DNA of 64,000 nucleotides. Origin: Prevotella sp. GTDB taxonomy: Bacteria; Bacteroidota; Bacteroidia; Bacteroidales; Bacteroidaceae. Shown one piece after another: positions 25,633 to 33,751 of the stretch. A model generated the notes under the pieces. It saw nothing but the letters and a program-made list of their open reading frames with translations. It was not told the origin of the DNA and made no database searches. The first letter of the stretch is position 1. The number at the start of each line of letters is the position of its first letter. Where the stretch lies: positions 1 through 64,000 of the forward strand of contig JAFVFY010000129.1 in NCBI GenBank assembly GCA_017475265.1. Direction: 5' to 3'. The position numbers and the translations under genes are program-made.

Positions 25633-28191
25633 ATGTCAGACAAAGTAGAATTTGATTTGGAAGATCTCGACGACCTGAAAGACCTTATAGGCGACGAGAG
25701 AAAAGGAGCAAATGTTAGCTTCCAGAAAGTATTTGCCCACGTGGTGCTGAACTGGCAGTGGTATGTGCTTTCACTCATCATCTGCATGAGTGCTGCCTAC
25801 ATCTATCTGCGCTATGCCCAACCCGTCTATCAGGTGTCGGCAAGAATGTTGGTGAAGGATGAGGACAAGAACACGAGGACCTCCATCAGGCAGATTCTTC
25901 CAAACATGGAAGACTTCGGCATCATGAACAACTCCAGTGGATTCGACAATGAGTTGGAGATACTGCAGTCGCCGGTAACGGTGCATAATGCCGTGAAGCA
26001 CCTGAAACTCTATACGGACTATCAGCTCGATGGGCATATTCGGAAACAGCTGCTCTATGCCGACCAGCCGGTCAGCGTAGACCTCGACCCCATGTCGCTC
26101 GATACGCTGGACTACTATATGTTCGAGGGCATACGTTCCTTGCAGATGGCCATCACAAAAAAAGAAAAGGGATATCATGCCGACATCTCGCTGGTTTACA
26201 ACGGGAAGGTCATGAAGGAGTACAGTGAAGACCTTGATTCGCTGGGGGTGTCCATCCCGACAGACTATGGCACACTATCCTTCATGAATAACCCCAAATA
26301 TAAAAACAACAAGACAGACCGTTTCAATAATGGAGTAAAGCTCTTTGTCACCATTCGTCCGCCCATGGTGGTGGCACTCGGATATATGGGACAGATGGGC
26401 GTGGCACCGACATCGAAGGAAACCTCGATTGCTTCCATCGTTGTCAACGACGAGAACGTCAAACGTGGCATCGACTTTATCAACACGCTCGTACTGTGCT
26501 ATAACGACCAGGCCAATATTGACAAAAACGAAGTGGCAAGGAAGACGGAGGAGTTCATCAACCAACGCTTAGAGAAGATTGACGCCGAACTGGGAACGAC
26601 GGAGAACTCTTTGGAGAACTACAAGAAACGCAACGCAGTGACCCAATTAGAGGCGGATGCAGCACAGTCACTGCAGCTCTCAGCTCAGTATGCAGCCCGT
26701 CTGGCAGACATCAACACGCAGATGCAATTGCTCGACTATTTGCAACAATATTTGAACAATCCTGACAACCGCTACAAGCTGATACCGGCCAATATCGGTA
26801 TGAACGACCAAGCATCTACACAGTTGATAACCGACTACAACAGGATGGTACAGGAGCGCAACCGGCTGATGAAAAGTGCCAGCGAACAGTCGCCACAGGT
26901 ACAGACGCTTACCACCACGCTTGACGATCTGGAGGTCTCTATCCGTCAGGCATTCGCACAGGCCCGCCATTCCGCCGAACTGCAGCGCAGTTCCATTCAG
27001 GGGCAGTATGCCAAGTATCAGGGGCGCATCGGCAGCACGCCCGAACAGGAGCGTGTGCTCAATCAGATAGGCCGTCAGCAGGAAGTGCGCTCTGGCCTTT
27101 ACCTGCTACTGCTGCAGAAGCGCGAGGAAAACAGTATCTCCTTAGCAGCAACGGCCGATAAGGGAAAACTCATTGCACCACCACTGTACGATGGCCAGGT
27201 AAGTCCGAAAAAGGGCAAGATTCTTGGAATAGCCATCTTTGCAGGTCTGTTCATCCCGTTTGTTATTTTGCTCGTCATAGAACTGCTGCGCTACCGCATA
27301 GAGGGCCGCGAGGATGTTGCCTCGATCACCAAAGTGCCCATCGTGGCCGACGTGCCCGTCGCCAACGAAAAGGCAAAGACCGCAGCGGGCATCGTGGTAC
27401 AGGCCGACAAGAACACCCAGATGGATGAGGTGTTCCGCTCGCTGCGCACCAATGTGCAGTTCATGATGGCGGAGAACGAGAAAATCATCCTCTTCACCTC
27501 CGGCACGTCCGGTGAAGGCAAGACGTTCCTCGCTGCCAACCTCGCAGTGTCGTTCGCACTACTCGGCAAGAAAGTTATGCTTGTAGGATGCGACATCCGT
27601 AAGCCCGCACTAGGACGTCTGTTCGACACGTCAAACCAAAAACAGGGCCTTACCAACCTGCTCAGAGTGGAGAATGTCACGGCAGAGCTCCTGCATAAAG
27701 AAACGTGCAACTCAGGAGTACACCCCGGTCTTGACCTCCTGCTGTCAGGACCTGTTCCTCCAAATCCTACGGAACTGTTGAGCAGGAAAAGCTTGAATAC
27801 GGTGCTCGACCTGCTGAACGAGGAGTACGACTACATCATCCTCGATACTGCTCCCGTAGGACTGGTCACCGACACGCTACAGTTCGCCCGACATGCCAAT
27901 GTCTGCTGCTTAGTCTGCCGTGCTGACTATACGCCAAAGGCAAACCTCGCAATGCTCGACTCACTGGCTCAGGAGCACAAGCTACCCAATGCCTGCGTGG
28001 TGCTCAACGGAGTCGATATGTCGAAGAGGAAGTACGGCTACTATTATGGCTATGGCCGTTATGGCAAATATGGCCGCTACGGATATGGAAAGTACGGCTA
28101 TGGTAAGTACGGCTACGGCAACTATGGCAGTTACGGCAACTACACTTCCTCCCATTACAGCGACAAGCATGATGAGAGTATAAAGAAATAG
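25633..28191 (+). CDS. Wzc-like polysaccharide co-polymerase / BY-kinase
   Basis: An 852-residue inner-membrane tyrosine autokinase that controls chain length and export. Parts in order: Wzz region with a first span at about 42-66 (WYVLSLIICMSAAYIYLRYA); a long periplasmic coiled-coil region (about 300-520); second span at about 527-550; kinase domain with Walker A SGTSGEGKTFLAANLA (near 623), Walker A' VMLVGCDIRKPALGRLF and Walker B YDYIILDTAPVG; and from about 797 a tyrosine cluster with 17 Tyr in about 45 residues spaced by Gly (YGYGKYGYGKYGYGNYG). The cluster is the expected autophosphorylation tail but long and repeat-built. Last gene of the locus, closed by a terminator at 28212. No Wza-like outer-membrane exporter is seen in the window. 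Confidence 0.93.
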   Translation: MSDKVEFDLEDLDDLKDLIGDERKGANVSFQKVFAHVVLNWQWYVLSLIICMSAAYIYLRYAQPVYQVSARMLVKDEDKNTRTSIRQILPNMEDFGIMNNSSGFDNELEILQSPVTVHNAVKHLKLYTDYQLDGHIRKQLLYADQPVSVDLDPMSLDTLDYYMFEGIRSLQMAITKKEKGYHADISLVYNGKVMKEYSEDLDSLGVSIPTDYGTLSFMNNPKYKNNKTDRFNNGVKLFVTIRPPMVVALGYMGQMGVAPTSKETSIASIVVNDENVKRGIDFINTLVLCYNDQANIDKNEVARKTEEFINQRLEKIDAELGTTENSLENYKKRNAVTQLEADAAQSLQLSAQYAARLADINTQMQLLDYLQQYLNNPDNRYKLIPANIGMNDQASTQLITDYNRMVQERNRLMKSASEQSPQVQTLTTTLDDLEVSIRQAFAQARHSAELQRSSIQGQYAKYQGRIGSTPEQERVLNQIGRQQEVRSGLYLLLLQKREENSISLAATADKGKLIAPPLYDGQVSPKKGKILGIAIFAGLFIPFVILLVIELLRYRIEGREDVASITKVPIVADVPVANEKAKTAAGIVVQADKNTQMDEVFRSLRTNVQFMMAENEKIILFTSGTSGEGKTFLAANLAVSFALLGKKVMLVGCDIRKPALGRLFDTSNQKQGLTNLLRVENVTAELLHKETCNSGVHPGLDLLLSGPVPPNPTELLSRKSLNTVLDLLNEEYDYIILDTAPVGLVTDTLQFARHANVCCLVCRADYTPKANLAMLDSLAQEHKLPNACVVLNGVDMSKRKYGYYYGYGRYGKYGRYGYGKYGYGKYGYGNYGSYGNYTSSHYSDKHDESIKK

Positions 28192-28209
28192 CAAGTGTAA
28201 GTTCGGTAT

Positions 28210-28767
28210 CTACAAGGAAGAGGCGTCTTGGAAGATGTCCTCTTCCTTGTTTTTTTTGTAGTAGTCGGCGAGCATGCCTATGAAGGTGGAGATTTCACGC
28301 ACGGCATGTTCCGTGTTCGGGGTAACCTCCTTCTTCTGGAGACGGAGCATCATCACACCGTAGAGGAGGTTGAGGCAAGTCTCTATCTCACCCTCCTCAC
28401 GGTTGGCACCACGACTGCGCAGCTCAACAATAAAGGGCAGCACCTTGTAGTAGGCGGTGTTGTAGAAGGGGAATTTCGGAGAGGCAAGCAGCTGGGCGTG
28501 AAGTTCGGTGAGCAGTTGGAGCGTCACCCGGTTTATCTGCAGATGACCTCCGTCACGACATCCTTCTTCATTCATCATGCGCACAAGGTTGCCAAACCAG
28601 TCAGCCTCCTCGTCCTTCTGTTCTTCACTGTAGTCAAAACGGGAAATGTACTCACGACGGATACGTGGAAGTGAACAACCAAAGGCGCGTATCGTGTCTT
28701 CTATCTGCCACATGTAGAGCAGATATTCGGCAATGTTTGTTTTTCGCAGTTCGTTGGCTATATACAT
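28210..28767 (-). CDS. DUF4924 family protein
   Basis: A 185-residue cytoplasmic, mostly helical protein. The start MYIANELRKTNIAEYLLYMW and the later NRVTLQLLTELHAQLLASPK, then FPFYNTAYYKVLPFIVEL, match the Bacteroidetes family DUF4924, of unknown role. The C-terminal FQDASSL is encoded within the capsule terminator hairpin. It may be cotranscribed with the upstream RNA methyltransferase gene, from which a 14-bp repeat array separates it. Confidence 0.85.
   Translation of the reverse strand: MYIANELRKTNIAEYLLYMWQIEDTIRAFGCSLPRIRREYISRFDYSEEQKDEEADWFGNLVRMMNEEGCRDGGHLQINRVTLQLLTELHAQLLASPKFPFYNTAYYKVLPFIVELRSRGANREEGEIETCLNLLYGVMMLRLQKKEVTPNTEHAVREISTFIGMLADYYKKNKEEDIFQDASSL
28212..28257 (+). 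terminator. Strong intrinsic terminator closing the capsule locus
   Basis: ACAAGGAAGAGG (28212-28223) pairs perfectly with CCTCTTCCTTGT (28239-28250), 15-nt loop, then a run of T (28250-28257). It overlaps the 3' end of the convergent DUF4924 gene, so its bases also encode that protein's C-terminus. Confidence 0.88.
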
Positions 28768-28770
28768 GAT

Positions 28771-28866
28771 GATTTGAGAATTGAGATTTGAGAATTGAGA
28801 TTTGAGAATTGAGATTTGAGAATTGAGATTTGAGGATTGAGATTTGAGGATTAAGATTTGAGATTT
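28771..28866. repeat. 14-bp tandem array (GATTTGAGAATTGA), about 7 copies
   Basis: About seven units of GATTTGAGAATTGA with small variants fill the gap between the methyltransferase and DUF4924 genes. The methyltransferase stop codon (28851-28853) and its last residues (NLKS) are made from the repeat. Similar short arrays lie at 62517, 56604, 38147 and 9361. Confidence 0.88.
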
Positions 28867-29672
28867 ATGCGGCAGAACTCTGAACAGACGATGGCAGTGG
28901 CAATGGCAACGTTGAGACTCTCAGCACCGGGGCGCATTTGCGGGATGAGCAGACGGTGGGTGAGCAACTGGCGGATAGGTTCAGAAATGCCGTTGCCCTC
29001 ATTACCCATGACGATGATTCCCTCCTGAGTAAGTTGCAGGTCGTATATATTGTCACCGTCAAGGACGGTGCCGTAGACAGGAACGGAGGCTTCGCGTAGC
29101 AACTGCTGAAGGTCACAATATATAATATGTACGCGTGCGATACTGCCCATCGTTGCCTGAACCACCTTGGGGCTCCAAGCATCGGCAGTGTCCGCCGAGC
29201 AATAAATGGTGTCTATGCCATACCAGTCAGCAACGCGGATGATGGTGCCAAGGTTGCCAGGGTCTTGGATGCCGTCGAGAGCCAGGGAGAGGCTACTATA
29301 GGGGGTAGAATGATATTCAGCGGGCAGCTCAAATACAGCAAGTACCTGCTGGGGATGCTGGAGGAAACTGAGGCGGCGGAGTTCCTCCTCAGTAACATCT
29401 ATAACACAATCAGCGAAGTCAGCATATACTCCCATCTCTTTTGGAGAGGGGCTGGGGGTGAGGCTTTTTGGAGAGGGGCTGGGGGTGAGGCTCTTTGGAG
29501 AGGGGTTGGGGGTGAGGCCTTTTTGGTTGAGGTAAATGTAGCGAGGCCGAAAGTGGCAGGCGAGCAAATCGCCTACCACTTTCGGCCCCTCGGCAACGAA
29601 GAGTCCTTCTTCTTGTCGGTATTTCTTCTTTTCGAGAGAGCGTACCAGCTTTATCTGGTTCTTAGAAATCAT
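28851..29672 (-). CDS. TrmH/SpoU family RNA 2'-O-methyltransferase
   Basis: About 273 residues from the ATG at 29672 (an ATG two codons upstream is possible). The N-terminal substrate-binding domain starts SKNQIKLVRSLEKKKYRQEE; the SPOUT domain has the three motifs LALDGIQDPGNLGTIIRVAD, GIIVMGNEGNGIS and PGAESLNVAIATAIVCSEF. It would methylate a ribose in rRNA or tRNA with SAM; target unknown. Between the two domains (after YLNQKG) three 9-residue repeats LTPSPSPKS are inserted by a 27-bp tandem repeat. The C-terminus runs into a 14-bp array. Confidence 0.9.
   Translation of the reverse strand: MISKNQIKLVRSLEKKKYRQEEGLFVAEGPKVVGDLLACHFRPRYIYLNQKGLTPNPSPKSLTPSPSPKSLTPSPSPKEMGVYADFADCVIDVTEEELRRLSFLQHPQQVLAVFELPAEYHSTPYSSLSLALDGIQDPGNLGTIIRVADWYGIDTIYCSADTADAWSPKVVQATMGSIARVHIIYCDLQQLLREASVPVYGTVLDGDNIYDLQLTQEGIIVMGNEGNGISEPIRQLLTHRLLIPQMRPGAESLNVAIATAIVCSEFCRINLKS
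29437..29517. repeat. 27-bp tandem repeat, three copies, inside the TrmH-family gene
   Basis: Three consecutive 27-bp units (29437, 29464 and 29491) containing GGAGAGGGGCTGGGGGTGAG. On the coding strand each gives nine residues, so copy number can change without a frameshift. The SPSP-type coding form of this GC-rich repeat recurs in unrelated bacteria in my recollection. Confidence 0.85.
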
Positions 29673-29741
29673 TACCACTTCTTCAATAGAACAAATTGTT
29701 CTTTTGGCCTCGTTGTCACGCTGGGAAGCGTGACCTACTAC

Positions 29742-31448
29742 TTAGAAGGTGTACCCAAGGGTGAGCAATACCTGATGACGCTTGAAGTCAAAGGATGTGG
29801 GAGTGGCAATACAGGTCTCGTAGTAAGGCTCCGTCACTCCATTGTCGTATGTGATATAACCGTCTTGGAACTCCAGGTTTGACTGGAAGGGGTGGAACGT
29901 TCCCTTGTTGATGGAGTACTGATAAGCCAGGTCAATGCTGAAGCCTTCGTACTTGTAGCCCAGTCCGCAGGTGATGCGGTGAGTATCGTCCCAGTTCACG
30001 AAGTCGGGCGTAGAGGAGAAGTACACGCCTGGGGAATCGAGCTGTGTGTCACGGAAGGCGTCCTTGTTATAGGCAGTCGTCTGATAGTTGTAACCCAGGC
30101 GGACAGCCAGTGCGGGGTCTGGCTTGAACTCTGCGCCCACCTTCAGCAGGTGTACACCGGTAAGCTTGTTCTCTGTATCGCGGGTCATAATACGGTCCTG
30201 CGAAGTATTCTCATGGCCATAGTAGTCGAAGCTGCCATTGTAGCCACGGGTACTGGCGGCACCATAGTCGCTGTACTCATAGCTGGCACCCAGAGCGAGG
30301 TAGCTCTCGAAGGTGTGGCCAAGGCTGAGGCCGAACTTCCACGGAGTAACATACTTGTATTCGAATGAATCCTCGCACGACAGGTCATCGTAGCCCCAAT
30401 AGTCGTATGCAGGGTCAAGCAGATGCTCGTATTCGCCCGTATAAGTATTATTGAATATCGTAGTGTAGTTCTTGCTAGTCAACGTATACCATGTCGGGGT
30501 ACTCACCGAGAGGCCGACACGGAAAGGGCTGTCCTCCACAGGACGGACGATGAGGCCAAACTTCACGTCGAATCCGCTACCCTCTATGCGGTGGTCATCC
30601 TCCAGCTGGATGGTTCCAACGTCATCACCATTGCTGTTTACCAGCATCTCGTCGTAGAGGCTAAAGCTCTTGTAGTTCACACTGTGGAACCCAAAGGTGA
30701 GACCCCAGAACACACGCTGGTCGAAGTTGCCACTGAGGTTGAAGTCAAAGTCAGCAATCCACCCACGGTTGGCCTCGTCGAAGTAATAATCATGGGCATC
30801 GGAGAAGAGGAAATCACCTTCGGGGTTGTTCACGTCGTCAACGTTATAGGCGTTGGTGTAGAGGTAGTCCCACTGTGTGAATGGATAGGCATACTGACTG
30901 TTCTCCTGAGGGTTACGATACCCCATCCAGGTGTTCGTCTTTGTATTGTACCCCAGGTCGTACCCGCCGTTGGTATCGCTGCGCTTCGTACTCTTGGCAA
31001 AAGCCAGCTTCGAAAGCGATGCTCCACGGTCGTTGTGGCGGACAAAATTGTTGTGGACGTTGATCAGACGGTCAAAGTTACGACTCTTGTGATAGTTGAA
31101 CGAGAAGTTCAGGAACGACTCATCACCCACGATGTCTGCCCATACGAAGCCTCCCTGGTCAAAGCTCATGTTAGTCTTACTCAAATTGTCGAACTTGTTC
31201 ATGCCCTGCTGGCTCACCAAACCTGCGGAGAGGCTTACGTGTGAGTGGCGGAAAAGACCCAGTCCAGCTGGGTTGGTGCCTATGGTCGAGATGTCGGCGC
31301 CTAAAGCCTCCATTGCTCCACCCATGCCCACGTATCGTGCAGTACCGTTAAGGTCACCACCCAGCACGTTGGCGTTCTCGTATGTGTCTTGCGCAGCCGC
31401 CGGCATCAGAGCCACGGTCAATGCTGCCATTGCAATATATCTCTTCAT
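29742..31448 (-). CDS. OmpP1/FadL-type outer-membrane beta-barrel protein
   Basis: About 568 residues from the ATG at 31448, chosen because the signal peptide MKRYIAMAALTVALMPAAAQ begins there; the upstream ATG at 31466 would add six residues inside a repeat. After the signal comes GTARYVGMGGAMEALGADIS, then TIGTNPAGLGLFRHS, the hatch-like N-terminal motif of the FadL/OmpP1 family, followed by alternating beta-strand sequence to the aromatic end HQVLLTLGYTF typical of barrels. It probably carries hydrophobic compounds across the outer membrane; substrate unknown. Confidence 0.85.
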   Translation of the reverse strand: MKRYIAMAALTVALMPAAAQDTYENANVLGGDLNGTARYVGMGGAMEALGADISTIGTNPAGLGLFRHSHVSLSAGLVSQQGMNKFDNLSKTNMSFDQGGFVWADIVGDESFLNFSFNYHKSRNFDRLINVHNNFVRHNDRGASLSKLAFAKSTKRSDTNGGYDLGYNTKTNTWMGYRNPQENSQYAYPFTQWDYLYTNAYNVDDVNNPEGDFLFSDAHDYYFDEANRGWIADFDFNLSGNFDQRVFWGLTFGFHSVNYKSFSLYDEMLVNSNGDDVGTIQLEDDHRIEGSGFDVKFGLIVRPVEDSPFRVGLSVSTPTWYTLTSKNYTTIFNNTYTGEYEHLLDPAYDYWGYDDLSCEDSFEYKYVTPWKFGLSLGHTFESYLALGASYEYSDYGAASTRGYNGSFDYYGHENTSQDRIMTRDTENKLTGVHLLKVGAEFKPDPALAVRLGYNYQTTAYNKDAFRDTQLDSPGVYFSSTPDFVNWDDTHRITCGLGYKYEGFSIDLAYQYSINKGTFHPFQSNLEFQDGYITYDNGVTEPYYETCIATPTSFDFKRHQVLLTLGYTF

Positions 31449-31455
31449 AATACTA

Positions 31456-31490
31456 TCAATTTTCAATTGTCAATTATCAATTATCAATTT
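31456..31490. repeat. TCAATT micro-repeat between two envelope genes
   Basis: ATCAATTTTCAATTGTCAAT followed by two more ATCAATT units. It fills the 45-base gap between the FadL-like gene and the Ser/Gly-rich protein gene. Confidence 0.75.
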
Positions 31491-31493
31491 GGA

Positions 31494-32579
31494 TTACCTC
31501 CGGCTGCTGCCACTGCGAGTTCCGCCGCCGCCACCGCCGCCGCTGAAGCCACCGCCGCCACCGCGGCTACCACTGCTACCGCTATAGCTGCTGCCACTGC
31601 TGCCGCTATAAGAACGGCCACCCGAAGAGCTACTGCCACTATAGGAAGAGCTGCTACGCGAAGAGCTACCGCTATAAGAAGAGCCACTGCTGTAGGTTGG
31701 GCCAATGCTATATGAACCTCCTGTCGCTGAACGCACGCCCAAGCCACTACCAGAACGACGGCTGCCCACACTACTGCTGCGGCTAGTGCCAACACTACTG
31801 CTTCGGCCGGTGCCTATGCTCCCCCGGCTACCTGTCGATGCACGGGAGCCTCCAGCATCGCCGAAGCGCGATGCACGCCGTGTGCCTGCCACGCTACCGG
31901 TGTAGCGGCCAGAGCCCGTGCCATGAGGTATGTCACGGTATGTGCCACGACCATACGTATGGGTTACAAGACCACCACCATGGTAGCCACCGTACCAGCC
32001 GCCATACCAGCCACCATAGTAGCCGCCCCAGCCGTAGTGGTAATAGGGTCCCCAGCCCCAGTAGCCGCCGTAGTACCAGGGGTCGTACCAGCCATAGTGC
32101 CATGACGAATAGTACCAGGGGTCGTAGTACCAAGGATCCCAGTACCATGAGTCGTACCAGGGGTAATATGAACTATAGTACCAAGGTGAGTGCCATATCA
32201 CGCGGGCATCCTTGCTGCCTTGGCTGTAGCCCTCCCAGTAGGCATCCGAGGGAGTGTAGCCGTCCCAGCGTGCCATTTCACGCGTGGCCTTGAAGTCAAG
32301 CAAGGAGTCGGGGTAGACACCCTCCACTGGGGCAAACGAGATGATGTCGCCAGTATCGGCGGGAAGCACCTCATAGCTGCTGCCGCCACGACGGTTGTAC
32401 TCGTCAACGCTGCGGCTGCTGCCCGAATAGTAAGTCTCCTGTACAGGGACATAGCTGGAGCTGGGCTCACTTTTCTTCTCGGCCTTCTTGCTCTTGACGA
32501 AATACATGTCGTCCTGAGCCATCATCGAGAGCGGAAGCATCCCGATGAGCAGTGTAAGTAACAAGCACCTGTTTTTCAT
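31494..32579 (-). CDS. Secreted low-complexity protein (Tyr/Trp/Gly then Ser/Gly rich)
   Basis: A 361-residue protein with signal peptide MKNRCLLLTLLIGMLPLSMM ending AQ. Residues about 130-210 are dominated by Tyr, Trp, Gly, Pro and Asp (WYDSWYWDPWYYDPWYYSSW); from about 230 the chain is mostly Ser and Gly with Arg (SSGSSYSGSSSRSSSSYSG) and ends GGGGGGGTRSGSSRR. No domain is recognised. The codon pattern and unbroken frame over biased sequence, a signal peptide and a promoter at 32656 support a real gene. It may be a surface or periplasmic disordered or adhesive protein and may be cotranscribed with the FadL-like gene. Confidence 0.75.
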   Translation of the reverse strand: MKNRCLLLTLLIGMLPLSMMAQDDMYFVKSKKAEKKSEPSSSYVPVQETYYSGSSRSVDEYNRRGGSSYEVLPADTGDIISFAPVEGVYPDSLLDFKATREMARWDGYTPSDAYWEGYSQGSKDARVIWHSPWYYSSYYPWYDSWYWDPWYYDPWYYSSWHYGWYDPWYYGGYWGWGPYYHYGWGGYYGGWYGGWYGGYHGGGLVTHTYGRGTYRDIPHGTGSGRYTGSVAGTRRASRFGDAGGSRASTGSRGSIGTGRSSSVGTSRSSSVGSRRSGSGLGVRSATGGSYSIGPTYSSGSSYSGSSSRSSSSYSGSSSSGGRSYSGSSGSSYSGSSGSRGGGGGFSGGGGGGGTRSGSSRR

Positions 32580-32655
32580 ATCCTTTACTGTGTTTTTGGT
32601 TATACTTTTGGTTCCTTTCGGATTCCGAATGCAAAATTAATCCTAAAATTGACTG

Positions 32656-32663
32656 CAAAGATA
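32656..32663 (-). promoter_or_regulatory. Promoter for the Ser/Gly-rich protein gene
   Basis: TATCTTTG on the minus strand, 76 bases before the ATG at 32579. A second match, TAATTTTG, lies at 32632-32639. Confidence 0.55.
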
Positions 32664-32705
32664 CGGAAAAACCCTAAAACGGGGTAGGATTTTCCCTATT
32701 TTTAG

Positions 32706-32713
32706 TAATTTTG
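32706..32713 (+). promoter_or_regulatory. Promoter for prmA
   Basis: TAATTTTG (TAnnTTTG), 30 bases before the ATG at 32744 and divergent from the envelope-gene promoter. Confidence 0.6.
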
Positions 32714-32743
32714 CACCGTTATTTAACAAAAGGACATATTTAT

Positions 32744-33751
32744 ATGAAATACTTTGAGGTGAACTTCCGCATAGAGGCTCCAGAGGAGCTTATGCAGACA
32801 GGACGTGACGTGCTCTCGGCAATGGCTGGAGAAGCAGGATTTGAAACTTTCGAAGAGACCGAAGAGGGCATTACGGGCTATGTGCAGCAACAACTGCTCG
32901 AACGCCAGCAACTGGATGACCTCGTAGACAACTTTCCTTTACCCGATATTACTGTCAGTTATGACATCAGCGAGGCCGAATACCGTGACTGGAACGAGGA
33001 GTGGGAACAGCAGGGCTTCTACCCCATTGTCGTAGACCGGTACGTCATCCACGACGGGAAGCATTTGCCAACTCTCAACTCTCCGCTCGGCCGAAGGACG
33101 CTTGCGCAGCAAGAACTCTCAACTCTCCGCTCGGCCGAAGGACGCTTGCGCAGCAAGAACTCTCAACTCTCCGCTCGGCCGAAGGACGCTTGCGCAGCAA
33201 GAACTCTCAACTCTCAACGCTCAACTCAAATGATTGAGATTCACGCCCGTCAGGCCTTCGGCACCGGCACCCACGAGACCACCCAGATGATGGTTGCCAC
33301 GTTGGCAGCAATGGAGCTGGAAGGGAAACGAGTACTTGACTGCGGCACAGGCACTGGCATCCTGGCCATCGTCGCACTGAAAGGCGGTGCCCGTGAGGCC
33401 GTGGGCTACGACATTGACGAATGGAGTACTGCCAATGCCCGCCATAACGCCACGCTGAACGGCGTGGACGAGCGGATGAAGGTTCTTCTGGGTGATGTTT
33501 CTGTACTCAATGAGGTGGAGGGCTCTTTCGACGTGGTGCTGGCAAACATCAACCGCAACATCCTTCTTGCCGACATGCCCGCCATGGCATTAAAGCTGAC
33601 TCCCGGCGGTACGCTTGCCCTCAGTGGGTTCCTCACCGCCGATGTTTCCCTGTTGCTTGCCAAGGCTGGTGAACTGGGACTAACCCTTACGGCAAAGAAA
33701 AACGAGGCAGAATGGGTCTGCCTCGTATTTACTTCCAAAACCAAGATGTGA
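32744..33751 (+). CDS. prmA: Ribosomal protein L11 methyltransferase with an inserted repeat array
   Basis: About 335 residues from the ATG at 32744 (an in-frame TTG at 32711 lies in the promoter). The N-terminal L11-binding domain is residues 1-105 (YFEVNFRIEAPEELMQTGRD); the SAM domain begins at IEIHARQAFGTGTHETTQMM and contains VLDCGTGTGILAIVALKGGA and DVVLANINRNILLAD. Between the domains, about 53 codons (33070-33228) are foreign: three 44-bp units each read in a different frame, plus a CTCAA stretch. PrmA is normally about 280-290 residues. The enzyme trimethylates L11 and is usually dispensable. Its 3' end overlaps the convergent nrdG by 23 bases. Confidence 0.93.
   Translation: MKYFEVNFRIEAPEELMQTGRDVLSAMAGEAGFETFEETEEGITGYVQQQLLERQQLDDLVDNFPLPDITVSYDISEAEYRDWNEEWEQQGFYPIVVDRYVIHDGKHLPTLNSPLGRRTLAQQELSTLRSAEGRLRSKNSQLSARPKDACAARTLNSQRSTQMIEIHARQAFGTGTHETTQMMVATLAAMELEGKRVLDCGTGTGILAIVALKGGAREAVGYDIDEWSTANARHNATLNGVDERMKVLLGDVSVLNEVEGSFDVVLANINRNILLADMPAMALKLTPGGTLALSGFLTADVSLLLAKAGELGLTLTAKKNEAEWVCLVFTSKTKM
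33070..33201. repeat. 44-bp tandem repeat, exactly three copies, inside prmA
   Basis: Identical units at 33070-33113, 33114-33157 and 33158-33201. Since 44 is not a multiple of three, the copies are translated in three frames (NSPLGRRTLAQQ, STLRSAEGRLRSK, NSQLSARPKDACAA in order); none of the three forward frames has a stop. Three copies total 132 bases and restore the frame; two or four would not. Confidence 0.95.

Noticed and set aside
28771-28866. CRISPR array
   Set aside because: The units are 14 bp and directly adjacent, without spacers, and there are no cas genes. None of the other repeat arrays has spacer structure.
31705-32293. Several proline- or alanine-rich open frames opposite the Ser/Gly-rich gene
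   Set aside because: Low-complexity GC-rich DNA keeps many frames open; only the minus-strand frame has a signal peptide and a promoter.
32711-32743. TTG start for prmA
   Set aside because: The TTG is part of the promoter element, and the family start (MKYFEVNFRIE) is at the ATG at 32744.
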